Below are positions 21,931-34,137 of a stretch of DNA of 64,000 bases, one piece after another; within the stretch, counting starts at the first letter, position 1, and each line of letters begins with the position of its first letter. The DNA lies in NCBI GenBank assembly GCA_000750105.3, contig JPHH03000021.1, forward strand, positions 124,001 through 188,000, read 5' to 3'. The notes beneath the pieces were generated by a model. It was not told the DNA's origin. It did not search any database and was given only the letters and a program-made list of their open reading frames with translations. A program made the translations under genes and the position numbers. The stretch comes from Tolypocladium sp. Sup5 PDA-1. Taxonomy: Eukaryota > Ascomycota > Sordariomycetes > Hypocreales > Ophiocordycipitaceae.

Positions 21931-24900
21931 CTATTTCTCGGGGATTGGCGACTTTGCCAGTCTTCCGCCTGCGCTCACTCGCTTCTGCAGTCGGGACTCC
22001 CTTTCGCGTTGCAGCCTCTCGTTCGCTCCCAAGTTAGGGGGCAGCGAAGACAAGCCGTCGCTCGTGGAGGGGTTGCTTCTGCCCAGTTTCTGCTCGTAAT
22101 ATTGCTGTGCGAACCGCCCGAGGGGGAACGCGGGCAAGGATGCTGGGATCTCGGCGCCGTTTTGCGTGAGCAGCTCTGCCACCGGAAATGGGACTGCCTT
22201 GCCTTCCTGGTCTGACGCGGTCACGCTCGGCGTTGGCGATGGCGAGGCCGGGTCAGCGGCCGCCAGTGCAAGCCAGACTGCGTGCGTTCCCCTCATCTTG
22301 TCCACCACGTTGGGGTTCGCCTTCAACGCCAGGGCGTACAGCACTTGCTGGATCTCGTTTCTCTTAGTCGCGGCCAGCAAGGTATCGTCTGCCGTAGCGT
22401 ATCTCGACAGGGTCGGCGAAATGGGTTCAACAAATGCTCGATCCACATACTTGGCGGTGATGAACCTGAGCCGCTGCTCGCGAGTCGCCTGTGCGCTCGG
22501 CTTTTGGGATGGGTCGAGTTTCGCCTCCCAAATCATGTTCGACACCCTGTTCCCGATGAGCAGGAGCAGTTCGACAATATCGATTGTAAAGGACTTGATG
22601 TCCAGCGTGAGAGACCGCACTTTGCTGATATGCGTGCCTAATGATCGGTGTATGCCGCTGCACTCGATGCATAATATGATGCCCAAGTTGATGGACACCC
22701 ACTCGACCTTGGATCCAGAGCCGCAGTCGGCGCACCAGCAATTTCCTTGGTCGGCGTCTCGGACCATCTGCAGCAGCTTGTCGGGATTCTCGTCGTAGCC
22801 TGAGCTGGGCGTCCGTACCGCGCTCGGTCTCGCGCCAACCGTGATTCTGCGGAAGGGCACGCCGCTGTTGGAGCTGGAGTGGTGGTGCGGACCATGGGCA
22901 CTGTGGCCAAGCGACTGAGTTTTGCCTGTCAGAATGGACCCGATATCTCTCTTAATAGACGAATCCCCTGCACCCCTGGACGACCCGACTCGCTCTGGGA
23001 CGGCTCGCCCTTCCATGGCGCTCTGCAAGGCATTGTTTATCGACACTATCCAGCTGTTCATGTCCTCCTCTGATGTCGCCTGATACACGCGTTTGAAGTT
23101 CGGCGTGATGACTTCGAAGCAGAACCGTCGCTCGGCGTTTCGGGCCTCGCGAACAGACGCCATGCGGAGGTCGATGGGGTCCATGTGGAGGTCAAGCTTC
23201 TGCTTCCAGTTACTGTATTCGGATAGCTTCCCTTGGTCCAAAACGATCCAGAATCTGTTGCCATGTAAGCTGCGTCTGGTTATCTACAGAGTTGGTGCAA
23301 TCGCTTACTTGTGCCAGCCCTGCTTGTTCAAGTTGCGCGGATCCACGTGCCCGCCGGGTCTATTCAGCGCCCAGAGAAGACCTTCTTTCCGCTGGGTGAC
23401 AACCGCCTGCGCCGAGTCTCGCTCTTCCAGGTCGCGAATTCCCTTGAACTTGGACGCTGGCGCCGGGCTGCCGACAGATGATTGTCCTAAGCTGCCGGGG
23501 GACCTCGAGAGCTCCACGCCATGGCCCACACTTGCTTGGCTGCCGCCAATCGAGATTGCGTTCTTAACCTGGGATCCCGTGCTGTCGGCTCGGCCAAGTT
23601 CTGTGTCGGATGCGTTGCCGGCATTGCCATTCGAATGCGAAGTAAGGGGCGCCGAACTACTCAGGCTCGCTTGCTCGGGCTCCATGTATGGCGTGTTGCT
23701 CTTCTCCAAGCCTCGCCGCTTCTCCTCACGCTCCCGGCGCCGGTATTGATACTCCTTGTCCGCATCTAGGACTTCACTCGAGAGGGCCTCGAGCTGTGGA
23801 AGGAGCCCTTCAATCTTCTTCGAGGTGGAAAGGAAGCCCTGGGTCTGTGCATCCGCGTATTTTGTAAGATGAGAGAGGACCTCCTGTTCTTTGCGGCCGC
23901 CGTGGAGGTCCTGCATAAAGCTGGAGTAGTCAAAGCGCTTCAGCTCAAAGTTTCGTCGCTTGTTCTGGTACTTGGAGTCGCTTTCGGCAAGTTTCTTGGC
24001 CTTGACTGAGTCTTGACGTTGGCCCAAGTAGCGGGACACGTAGGCATAGTAGTCCTTGCTCTCTTCCTCGAAATCCCTCTTCTTGGACTCGGCCTGCTTG
24101 ATGTCGAACTGATACAGCTTGTTCAGAGGCTCGATGATGGTCTTTTGCAGATTTGCGGTGTTTTGCCGTTCGTAAGCCTGGACTTCGCGAGCAATTTTAT
24201 CAAAGTAGTGCTCCAGCGCAGGTTGGAAAGCATTCGCGTTTGTCGAAGAGGCCTCGCGCAAGGCATCCATAAAGGCAACGAAGGCGTCGTTGGCCTCGAT
24301 CTGAGACAAGTGAGCCTGTTCCGCTCGCTTCAGGACTTTCTTCATCTGCGTTCGCATATTTCCCGTCTTCTGTTCCAGGGCCTTGAGGGTTGCGCGAAAG
24401 ACGGGGCCGTCGTCCGAGACCGAAACATCGTCGCCGGGTCTGGGACAAGAGACATCAACCTTGATGGTTTCCTTGACCAGCGGCATAACCGCTAGAATAC
24501 CTGCCTCGTTCGGGGGCAAGAGGGGAGAAACGGGTTCCTCAAGGTCGACGCCGCCCGTGAGTCTGGAGTCGACGGATTGCGTTGAGGCGACTCGGATCTT
24601 TGGAGGCGAGGCCAGTAGGAATGGCGGCGATGGCGAGCCAGGGTGGCTCAGAGGAAAGGTCGCACCTGAGGACAAATGTTAGCAAGTGCTCGCGTCATGA
24701 CATGTCCGGCAGTGAACGCACTCGACACCCAGTACGAGAAGCTGGCTAGTGTGAGAAGACGATGGCCGCGCGAATCGTACTCGACAAACTATATACCGAG
24801 TCAGCATTTCCGGTCAGCGGGCAATGGCAGGACGCTCCTACGCTGCACGAGTGTCTCCAGCCGCCGGATCTGTCTTCCAGGGCCTTGGGCGGCTTCCATT

Positions 24901-25585
24901 TCCACGTCCACTCAAACGATACCGACGCACTTCCGCTGGTGCTATAGTCACCGACCAGATCCACGTTTGCGTTTTTGTGAAGATTAGGGTCGGCATGGAA
25001 CTCTCGCGTAACAAGATTCTCGACTTCTCGCGGGGTGGAGGCGCAGACATAGGTGAGGCCGGAGATGTTGGTGTCTATTGATACTGGCTTGCCGTCTGTG
25101 GCGGTCGTGCCGGACCCAACAGCCTGCTGCTGCGACTGGCGCATAACAAAGGTGAAGGTAAAAATGAGCTCGTCATCGTTGCTCAGCTTGAGGAGGAAGG
25201 TAGGCGTGCCGTTGGGGTTATTAGATGGCTCGGGATCCTAACGTCGTGGGGTCAGCTGCAACTGTCGCAAGTGATCGCGGAGCATCGCGGAGCATCGCGG
25301 AGCCTCGTGCAGACCGACCTGAACATATTCTATGGGTGAGTTGTCGCCGACCGGTCGGGACACGGATAGTCTGCTTGCTGGGAATGCATTGGGAACGATG
25401 TTCACAGAGCTGCGCTTCCGCGGGTTCGTGACGACGAGGGAGGAGATGGTCACTGGAGAGCAGCATGCAGGGTCAGCCTCGCCCGACGCGCGGAGACAAG
25501 AGGGCAGGGCGGTGAACGCACATCGATTCTGGTCTCTGAGGAACAGAGCTGGCCCGTCGTCGGGCCTGCTGCTGACGTTGCCCAT
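21931..25585 (-). CDS. csx2: BAR-PH-ArfGAP protein (Csx2/ACAP-like ARF GTPase-activating protein)
   Basis: Six exons on the minus strand, 25585-25522, 25452-25319, 25237-24842, 24788-24722, 24665-23309 and 23254-21931, give 1113 residues. Exon five holds a BAR domain (about residues 300-510; KKVLKRAEQAHLSQIEANDAF, DYYAYVSRYLGQ). A PH domain spans the exon five/six junction (KEGLLWALNRPG, WHKFWIVLD, ending NSWIVSINNALQSA). The ArfGAP zinc finger follows at about 835-960: NCWCADCGS, LCIECSGIHRSLGTHISKV, with four Cys and the Arg finger in place. Short ankyrin-like helices follow (LLAATKRNEIQQVLYALALK). The domain order matches ACAP/ASAP-type proteins, which bind curved membrane and stimulate GTP hydrolysis by ARF. 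The N-terminal 220 residues are fungal-specific. The end of exon two may be six bases earlier. Confidence 0.92.
25274..25303. repeat. Ten-base tandem repeat ATCGCGGAGC, three copies, inside an intron
   Basis: Three perfect copies lie within the second intron of the ArfGAP gene (25238-25318). They take up over a third of an 81-nt intron. Confidence 0.85.
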
Positions 25586-27989
25586 GCCGGCGAGCGCTGG
25601 ATGGCGACCAAGGGCGGCGGGAATCCGACGATGCTGCCAAGCAGGGCGACTCGCAGGGGACTGGCGAGACAGACAGCGCGGGGCTCAGGCTATGGGCGGG
25701 ACAGAGGCCGTCATCTGGCGCCGGAGTGTGTTGACCTGGACAGCCGGGGCGTGCAAAGGGATGCTGGGCTAGCAGTGAGCAAGGTGGCGGGTAAGGTATG
25801 TGGTGGTGATTCACGGGCGTCGACAGCATTTATCGTGGGAGGGAGATGCAAGAGGGACAAAGAGAGCGAGCATGGGATGGGAGGTGGCATCTGCTGGTGG
25901 CAGAGCAATGTTGGAGGTACGGAGTACTTTTGGCTTTGTCGACGGGACGGGATGGTGGGCAGTGAGTGGCAGGCGCGGATCTGCCTGCGAACTGCCTACT
26001 GCGAGAGGCGGAGGCGGCCACCTCACGCGCCGCCGTCTCTGGCCAGGCCCTGGACCGCACGTTGGCCGCGTGCAGGTAGATTAAGGGTGCTAGAGATGGG
26101 GAAAAGTACCTCGCTAGGCCGCTTGGGGAGTATGGCGCCGCCAGGTACACGCGCCGCTTGCGCAGGACCCAGTTGTACCTCTGCGCTCCAGGCCTCGAGG
26201 CAGATGCCGGCCTGTTGATGAGCGACCTCCAGTTCCGGGGACGGGAGTTACAAGTTGGTCACACAGACATGGAAACTGACGGCGGCGTTGCGTGGGCGAC
26301 AGAGGGACGAGGCGGCGCATGCAGGCGTCCACAGAAATGGCCCCGACTGGACGCACACAGCCTCGTTGGGTCTCTCGCTTTCAAGGTTCGGTTGCCGTGT
26401 CACGCTGGCGTTCTGCAGGAGTGGACAATGGGCGAGCGACTGGCGATGGTGGCACTTTTACATGGCCCGGTCCGTCACGGGGCCATGATCAACTGAACCT
26501 TGTCTGCACCTCACAGCTGAAGCTTTGTTCTATAAGAAGTTTACTTCGTATAGTTATACGGGATAGAGTTAGTATAGTAACTTTCGAGGTTAGGCGGGCA
26601 CAGCATCTGCACGCCAATGCCCGCCAGCCTGCGTGAGCACTTGTATGTACATAAGTGAGGCCCCTGAGGGTCAGAACGTTGCAAGCGGCCTGGTACTGCT
26701 CTTCCGTCTATTGGCTCGAGGGGTTGGGGGGCGAGCTCATCACAGCAGCGGACCGGTGGCTTCCATCGCAGATCTCGGCCTGGCGGTGCCGTACCATCCT
26801 CCGTACGCCTGGCTTGCCTGGCATCCATCGCTGTCGCAGGCATTTGCAGGCCTAAGACCAAGACCCTGGTAGCGTGGGATTCTGGGCGTACGTAGATGAT
26901 GCAAAGCGTAGGACGCCGTTGTTGCAACCTGCAACCTCGCAATATCGCAGATACGGAACCATCAGTTGTGCCGTGCATGACGACAAGCGCTAACAAGCAA
27001 GCGGAACAACGAAGACGGAAGGGGATAGATTGAAGCGCTGGACGTGTAACCATACCTCACCACAGGTGCTGTGCTCCAGGCGATGTAGAATGCGGCACGC
27101 TGAAGACAGAGCCAGACGGAGCCAGAGTACTCCGTAATGTCTTCCAATTGACATGGCCCGTCCCTGGTGCGTCTGCTTGTTTCTGGGGCCACCATGCATC
27201 GTGTCTCTTTGTTTGAAACGGTTCCTCATCACACACTCTTGCCCTTGCGCCGTCATGTCTGCGGCGCCAAGGGATGCTGGCCGCAGCAGAGAGGCACGCA
27301 CTTACTCCGTACTCAAGCACGACACCGTCGGCTCGTGTCGATGCTCCGCCTCCCTCTGCCAACAAGAGAGTGGTTGGGCGACTGTGTCCTGGGCCGCGCA
27401 TGCTCTCGGCGGGCAGAGGCAAAGATTGAAATGGTGTCGGTTGTTGGGCCTTGTACAGCTGAACTTGCGGTGCCTCAATGGACCTATTTGAAATTGAAGC
27501 CTCAGACAAGCGACTAAGCCACCCTTTCTTTGTCGTCTTTGTGCTCCGTACGTACCCCCCATGTACTTCGTATCTCTCACAGATTGCCCTGGCAGACACG
27601 TCGTGCAAGTTGGGGTCCATTCCAGGTGCTTTTTTTTGGGGGGGTGTCCACGTCGTGTCCCAGGGGACCAGCTGCGCTAGCGCTTCGCGCTTGGATGACG
27701 TCGGGGGTCACCTTCTAACCGCCAGTTTCATGCCACACTGACACACGTCTCCCATTGACTCCGCTGTCCTTGTAGCAGACCTGCTGTGAAACGTCCAATC
27801 GCCATCTCCGTCACCATCACAGCCCGCGGCCGAGTCGTTACCCGACTTCGATCTCAGATTCCAACTCTTCGCAGCCCGCGAGCTCCTCGACGCTGCCTCT
27901 CTGTCCACCGCCGTTGGTCATGAGCTTGCGCATCCAACACCGTCTTGGGCACCAGCACGCCACCTGAAGACCCGACGCCGCCAACCACC
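25586..27989. other. Long divergent intergenic region between the ArfGAP and Munc13-like genes
   Basis: These 2.4 kb contain both promoters. I see no gene. An AT-rich island lies at about 26525-26590 (TATAG, TATACGG words), and CTCCGTA/TACGGAG words occur five times (25918, 26799, 27130, 27305, 27544), the densest stretch in the window. A run of T and then G occurs at 27632-27646. Confidence 0.5.
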
Positions 27990-30900
27990 ATGTCGACGGC
28001 ATCGCGCCAGTCGTTCCAGCCCAGCCGCCGGCTGAAGAACAGCAGCAGGGACTCGGGCAGAGGAGCGCGAGCTTCATCGCGGGCGCGCGGCCAGCACATC
28101 GTCGTCGAGCACGAGGACGCCCGCAGCTTCGCCCTGCGGACCGCGTACCTCCACTACCTGCTGCAGCCCAAGGCCAAGCGAAAGCAATACGTTGCCGCCC
28201 CTAAGCCGCCCGCGCGATCGCACACCAGCGTGGGACTGCTGGTCCAGGAATATGTTTCCGGGAGCTCTTCCAGCCTGAAGCTCCCTCACAGCTTCGCGAC
28301 CCAGCTGCTGGACCGCGTCGGCGGCGTCTTGAGGGGCAGCGAGCCGCTCCCTGGCTTCAACGATGCCGCCGTCAAGAGGAGCTTCGCCGAGGCCTATACC
28401 GCCTTTTCCGAGAAGAACTTCCGCAAGACCATTGACAAGGAGAGAAAGTTTGAGCCTCTGGTCCTCATCTTCTATTCCGCCGCGACCAAGGCAGCCCAGA
28501 AGGGACGGGCCCTGGACGACGACACGTGGAAGATTCTCCCGGACCGCCACCTCGCGCTGTTCGTGCGGCTGGCCACAAACGTCCTGCGAGACCACGGACA
28601 AGATCGCGACCGTCCGGAGCTGGTGTCAAGGCTCACCTCGCTGGAAAACAAGCTTCTCACAAACGATCAAAACCTGGTGGAGAGCGGCTCCGATGGCGTC
28701 GGCACGACTGTCGAGGTGGTCGTGCCCTTGACTTATGATGTCAAAGACATGCCCATGGTGCAGGTGGTTGCTGGGATCTTTGGCTTGAGTCTGTCAGAGG
28801 TTCAGACGGAAATCAACGACAACCGTCAGGTTTGGACGGAGGAGGCCGCTCTCAAGGACCTCAAGTCGTACCAACTGCGGCTCAGCTCCAACAAGCCCGG
28901 TGCCTTGAGGAGCCAGGACTTTGACATCGAAGAAGCCTTCAACGAATGGAAGAAGTCAGAGGCGCCGCATTTGTCGCAGATGATGTTGGACATCTTGACA
29001 GCCAAGCCCGAACTGGCCAAAACGTCGACCGGCCGCGTCGAAAAGCCACTACCAAGCCGACCACAGTCCACGTATGCCGACGACCAGGCATACGCTGACC
29101 TGAGCCGCGCCATCTCGGGCATTGAGGACGGAGGACTAGGCTTCGATCCCGCCATCAGCCTCAGCTCGCTGTCCATCGGTGGTGAAGCAAGCAGCATCCG
29201 CGCTGTCGAAGAGACCATCTACACTTTTATTCCTGTAGACCCCAGGGCATTCTACAAGTACATTCTCCAACACGCCATGACTTTTGATCAGCTCCATGCA
29301 GATCCGGATCTAGAGTATCAGCCGCTGTCAAAGCAGTCCATGGAGCTCATGACCGAGCTCTGTGTGCGATGGCGCGTGCCTCAGTTCTCTCGGCTCATAG
29401 CTCTCCTCGAAGTGGCGGCCCGCAAGTTCCTGGACCGGGAGATAATACCCGTCGAGCTCGATGCCATATTTGACTTTGTCAAATCGCCATTACCTGAGCC
29501 GAAGAAGCACCCCCACATCTCGCAGTACTCGACGCCTCTGAACGAAATCGACCCGAGCCGATGGACACTTCATGATTTTGCCGTCTATCAGCAAACCTTC
29601 CACAGCCTGCATGATGCGCTTCTGCGCGAGCTCTACGACCTAATGGAGCAGTGCTACGATACGAAACCGCCCAACATGTCCGCTGTCCTGTTCATTCTGG
29701 AAACCCACGTCGGCGACGACCCCACGTTTTCACCCAGGAGTACTGCTCAGACTGAGTTTGCCGAGCATTTGGAAGAAGGCCTGAGCCTGAAAGCTGCAGA
29801 CGTCTACCGAGACTACATGGAAAAGGAGATACCCTCTCACAAAGCGGACTGGGAATTTGGCCACGTCGTTAAGCTAGGCAAGTCGGTGACAAAGCTGTGT
29901 GATCGGATACGGAAACGATACAAGAAGAGCCCCGCGATCATGGGTGTCAATCCGCTTGACATTCTAGTCAAGGAGGTGTTCCCCAGCTTCGAAAAGGATG
30001 CTGGTGCGATCATTGAGACTATAATGCAGGGCGCCAGCGAGACGGGGGCCGAGATTGACATTCAGGACGGCTTCGAATTGTACAGGGAGCTAGTCGAGAT
30101 TCGTCGCATCCACCGAGAGTCTCTCCCCGACGTTCCGTTCGCGTTTAATGTTGAAGACCTGCTTGTCGATTTCGTTTGGCGGTGGATCCGCACAGCCGAG
30201 GTCCGGATGGCCGAGTTCGTCGACGAGGCTATAAAGCAGGACCAATTCCAAGTACGAAAGGAGGGCCCAGACCATATACCACGAGACTCTGAGCGTCATA
30301 GTGTGTCCATTATCGATCTCTTCATGTTGTTCAACCAGACCGTCGATCAGGTCTTTGCGCTGCAGTGGGACAATGACGAGCACCACGCCAGATTCATGAC
30401 GGCCCTGGCGCGAAGTGTCGCGACTGGCATCGGCCATTATTGCGACATTGTCGACCAGCGGTTCGCCAAGGAGATGGACCGCCCGTCCGCTGAAGAGCTG
30501 ACAGCACAGACGAGGACAACGCAAGAGAAGTGGATGCAGATTGCCAAAGACGCCTGGACAAGCAAGGACAAGGCAGAGCCTTTCCAATTCTACCCCGAGG
30601 TAAGTGGCATCAGAAACCGTTCCCCTCTGCCGTAGACGCTGACGCCCCTGGCAGTCTTTTGTCAAACTCAACAACATCGAATACGCCATGCAGGAGCTGG
30701 ACAAGCTAGAGAAGAGCATGAACTCGGAGGCGTGTGCGTTGGTGCTTGAGCAGGTTGACGGCCCTAAGAAGAAGATTCGAAAACCCAGCAAGTACACATT
30801 CACAATCAAGGTTGTCGAGGCCGAGGACCTCAAGGCATGCGACCCCAGCGGATACAGCGATCCGTACGTCGTTTTCGGAGACGAGTACCAGAAGCGTCTC

Positions 30901-32247
30901 CATAAGACACGAATCATACATCGAAACCTCAACCCGCGCTGGGACGAGTCTTTCGACATCACCGTGCAGGGGCCAGTCAATGTCATAGCCACCATCTGGG
31001 ACTATGACACTTTTGGCGATCACGATTACGTCGGCCGGACGTCGCTTAAGTTGGACCCGGTACACTTTGGCGACTATCTTCCTCGCGAGTTCTGGCTGGA
31101 TTTGGACTCCCAGGGACGTCTACTGATCAGGGTCAGCATGGAAGGAGAGCGGGACGACATCCAGTTCCACTTCGGCAAGGCGTTCCGCCACCTCAAGAGG
31201 ACGGAGAGGGACATGGTGCGAAAGATAACTGATAAGGTAAGCCCCAAAGTTGCACCCAATCCGTACAACGACCTGTGGGCTGACTTCCAGCAGCTTACGG
31301 CGCAAATCAATGCGACCCTGTCCCACGAAACGCTGCGAAGCCTACTGGGAACTGGCGGCATCGGCGCCTCGGTGACGAGCCTGTGGAAGAAGCGCGCGTC
31401 GACCATGCCAGTCACCACGCCGAGCCAAATCGAGGGGGCCCTGACCCTCCTGTTTGCTTACTTTGACGAGAACTTTGCCATCATGAAGCAGACCCTGACA
31501 GATGCCACCATGATAGCGGTCATGACTCGTCTGTGGAAGGAAGTGCTGATGACAATTGAGAACCTCTTGGTGCCGCCGCTGTCGGAGAAGCCGTCGGTGA
31601 AGAAGCCGCTCACGCGCAAAGAGCTCGACGTGGTGTACCACTGGCTGGAGATGCTCTTTGTCTTCTTCAACGCCAGGGACGAAGACTCCGGGGAGCAACT
31701 CGGCGTGCCCGCCGAGGTGCTGAAGTCGCCTAAGTGGCACGAACTCGCCTCCCTGAACTTCTTTTACTTTGAGGACAGCAACAGCCTTATCCGCGAGTCG
31801 GAGCGCATGGCGGCGACGGCGGCGCAGCAGGCCCAGCTGGCCCTGCAGCAGCAGGGGACCCAGCAGCACCGCATGTCGGCGCCGGCGAGCTTCGGGGCCA
31901 GCTTCGGCGGGGCGGGCGCGTTCGCGAGCATGGGGACCATTAAGCGCGGGAAGAGCATCATGATGAGCCGCAACCTGGGGACGATGCGCAAGGCCAAGGA
32001 GGCGAAGCGGCGCGAGGCGCAGGCGGACCCGAGCGATGACATGATCCTGCGCATCCTCCGGATGAGGCCCGAGGCAGCGCACTACCTCAAGGAGCGGCAC
32101 CGGCAGAAGGAACGACAGGCGGCGACGGCGGCTGCGGCGCTGATTGTGAAGAACAGCGTGATTCAGGGGTGGAACACGGGACACGGAGGAGGAGGCGGCA
32201 GCGTGGGGATGGGACAGTTTGGGAGGAACAACCTGCCCCGGCGGTAG
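27990..32247 (+). CDS. Munc13-like protein with MUN/MHD regions and a C2 domain
   Basis: Two exons, 27990-30599 and 30655-32247, give 1400 residues. ATG 27990 lies in a good context (CACCATGT) and is the first in-frame ATG. Central helical regions (from about residue 430: FIPVDPRAFYKYILQHAM; DVYRDYMEKEIPSHKADWEF) fit the MHD1/MUN part. A C2 domain follows at about 915-1015: KVVEAEDLKACDPSGYSDPY and WDYDTFGDHDYVGRTSL, with the acidic loop residues that bind calcium. A second MHD-like helical part follows (TLLFAYFDENFAIMKQTL). The C-terminus is low-complexity, rich in Ala and Gln, ending GGGSVGMGQFG. The order MHD1-C2-MHD2 is that of fungal Munc13 relatives such as fission yeast Ync13, which act in exocytosis and membrane balance at growth sites. 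Family sure; role by homology. Confidence 0.9.
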
Positions 32248-32450
32248 GGAGCGAGGAGTAGGGAGGCACTGACCGTCGGCGGTGCGTGAAGACTGGCTCC
32301 TTTTGGCTGGGTAGAATTGCGGGCATCAGATACCCTTGTGAGCGTCCAGCGAAGGTTTATTGCTTAATGGGGAGAGAGCGGATAGTAGGATTTGCAGGGA
32401 GACCATTGTACAACTGGAAGCGGGCAAGCACTGTATGGTTGTTTATAGCG

Positions 32451-32480
32451 TTTGAGTTTGAGTTTGAGTTTGAGTTTGAA
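32451..32480. repeat. Hexamer repeat TTTGAG, five copies
   Basis: Four perfect TTTGAG units and one TTTGAA, 200 bases after the stop of the Munc13-like gene, in its 3' flank. Confidence 0.85.
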
Positions 32481-33142
32481 TTTATCCGGGAGCGAGACGA
32501 CAGGATATCGAGACGGGCCTTTTCTATCAGAGTGACAGATCCATCCATCATCGGCATGCACTCCCACGCAACGGATGGCGACAGGGGCACGGTAGCACAA
32601 GTATTCGTTACACAGCCGAGGCATCTAACTTACAGTACAAGTTAACGTGGAAGAAAAGCGTCGGGTCGCACAAGGCGCCATGCTGGGCCAGTCACCTGCG
32701 CTGACCGGCCCGTCGTGGAACCAGCACCCATCACCGCCAGCCTCACGCTCATCACCCACAACCAGGTCAACTCAACGCCCGCTGCATGAATGGCCCTCAC
32801 TGCGTAGCATTCATCCATCATTCGCCACTCATCAGTTGGCCAAACACGCCGCCGTCAACCCGGCCCGCGCCGCCTCTTTTGCCACCGTAGGTGATGCAGG
32901 CTGCCGTTCGGTTCCGTGTCTTTGCCTCCCTCACGGTTATTAATAACCAGGTATTCGCATTCCACGGGGTAGTATGGACTACCTTGTCAGACTCGAGGTT
33001 TTAGACTTTTTAACAGTTGCGGACTAGTTCTTGGCAGCAGTTGCTGACAGTCTACGGCCGAGGACCCTGAACAAACCACGCGCAGGCGTGGCGTCTCGGT
33101 GTGGGCCAAAGGGAGCCTAGAGGTTTCGTGCCCGTACATATG

Positions 33143-33175
33143 TACGGAGTCCAGTACGGAGTATCCGTACTCCGT
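33143..33175. repeat. Hairpin built from TACGGAGT words
   Basis: Two direct copies of TACGGAGT (33143 and 33155) are followed by an inverted copy. ACGGAGTA at 33156-33163 pairs with TACTCCGT at 33168-33175 across a four-base TCCG loop. It lies in non-coding DNA. Confidence 0.7.
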
Positions 33176-34091
33176 GCTGGCAGATTGTTTCTCGTATTTT
33201 TTTTTCGTATTTCGTACGGACTAGTTAGTACATGGTTCCCATCTGAGATTGATATGGATCCATGGATTCAGTCGAATGCCTCTGGCTTTGATTGCGCAAG
33301 GAGCAGATCGCCAGAGGCAGCGTGAAACGCGCCGCGTGGATCGACGGCATCATGCAGATGGGGATGTGCATTGCCGCCTTGGGCGCCGCAAAGGAGAAAG
33401 GCCCGCACGGTCCATTCCCGCATTGAGAAGAAGGGGACAGGCAGAGCATGAGGCAGAGCATGACGGCATTGCCCAGAGACCGGGTCCACCTGGCATCCAT
33501 CGGTGGGTGCTTGTCCGACGACAGGGCCCCGAGGGCCTACGAGTACGTGGCGTCAGGACGCATGAACGGAGTACAGTACGCACGAAGTAGTATGTATGCG
33601 TTCAGCCATGCGGCGAGGATATCGCGGTCTCATCCGTGGAGCATCGCAGCGGGCGCCAAAGATGCAGACAGCGAAGGCTTCATTTTGAAGAATTAACAAT
33701 ACGAGACTGTTGGTAATGCCGTTGGCAATGCCCTCCGGCTCAGCAGCCGGTCCCTGACAAGTCACCCGCACACACATCTTTCCTTGGTAGCCCGTGCTTA
33801 GAAAACTGCCCGCCGCCATGCGTTATCTCGATATCTCGCGTGGCCCGGGCATTGCACCGGCTTTGCGAAAGAAAGAAAGAAAAAAGGGGGGTTCCGTCGT
33901 GCAGTCGCGGTTTTCATCGTGGCATGGCACAAGGGACGAAATCTCCAAGCTCCCAGCCAAGCCGCGCATTGATTCGCCCAGGACCAGCGTGGGCGCCGAG
34001 GCGGCCAATCAGCGGCCGCGGCGCAGGAGTGACGTCGGCGGCTGGGCTGTCCGTTCTTCCCCCACAAGTCGCTGGCTTGGCTCCCTCCAGC

Positions 34092-34137
34092 CACTGACAA
34101 GACGCACTGACAAGACGCACTGACAAGACGCACTGAC
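34092..34137. repeat. Tandem repeat CACTGACAAGACG, three and a half copies
   Basis: Three perfect 13-base units and a seven-base partial unit, in the long gene-free region upstream of the histidine kinase. Confidence 0.9.

Noticed and set aside
31342..32184. 280-codon open frame antisense to the Munc13-like gene
   Set aside because: It lies wholly within a real exon, has Arg/His/Leu-rich composition and no domain.
21357..34137. Tandem arrays considered as CRISPR-like
   Set aside because: The units are contiguous without unique spacers and the genome is fungal; they are simple tandem repeats.
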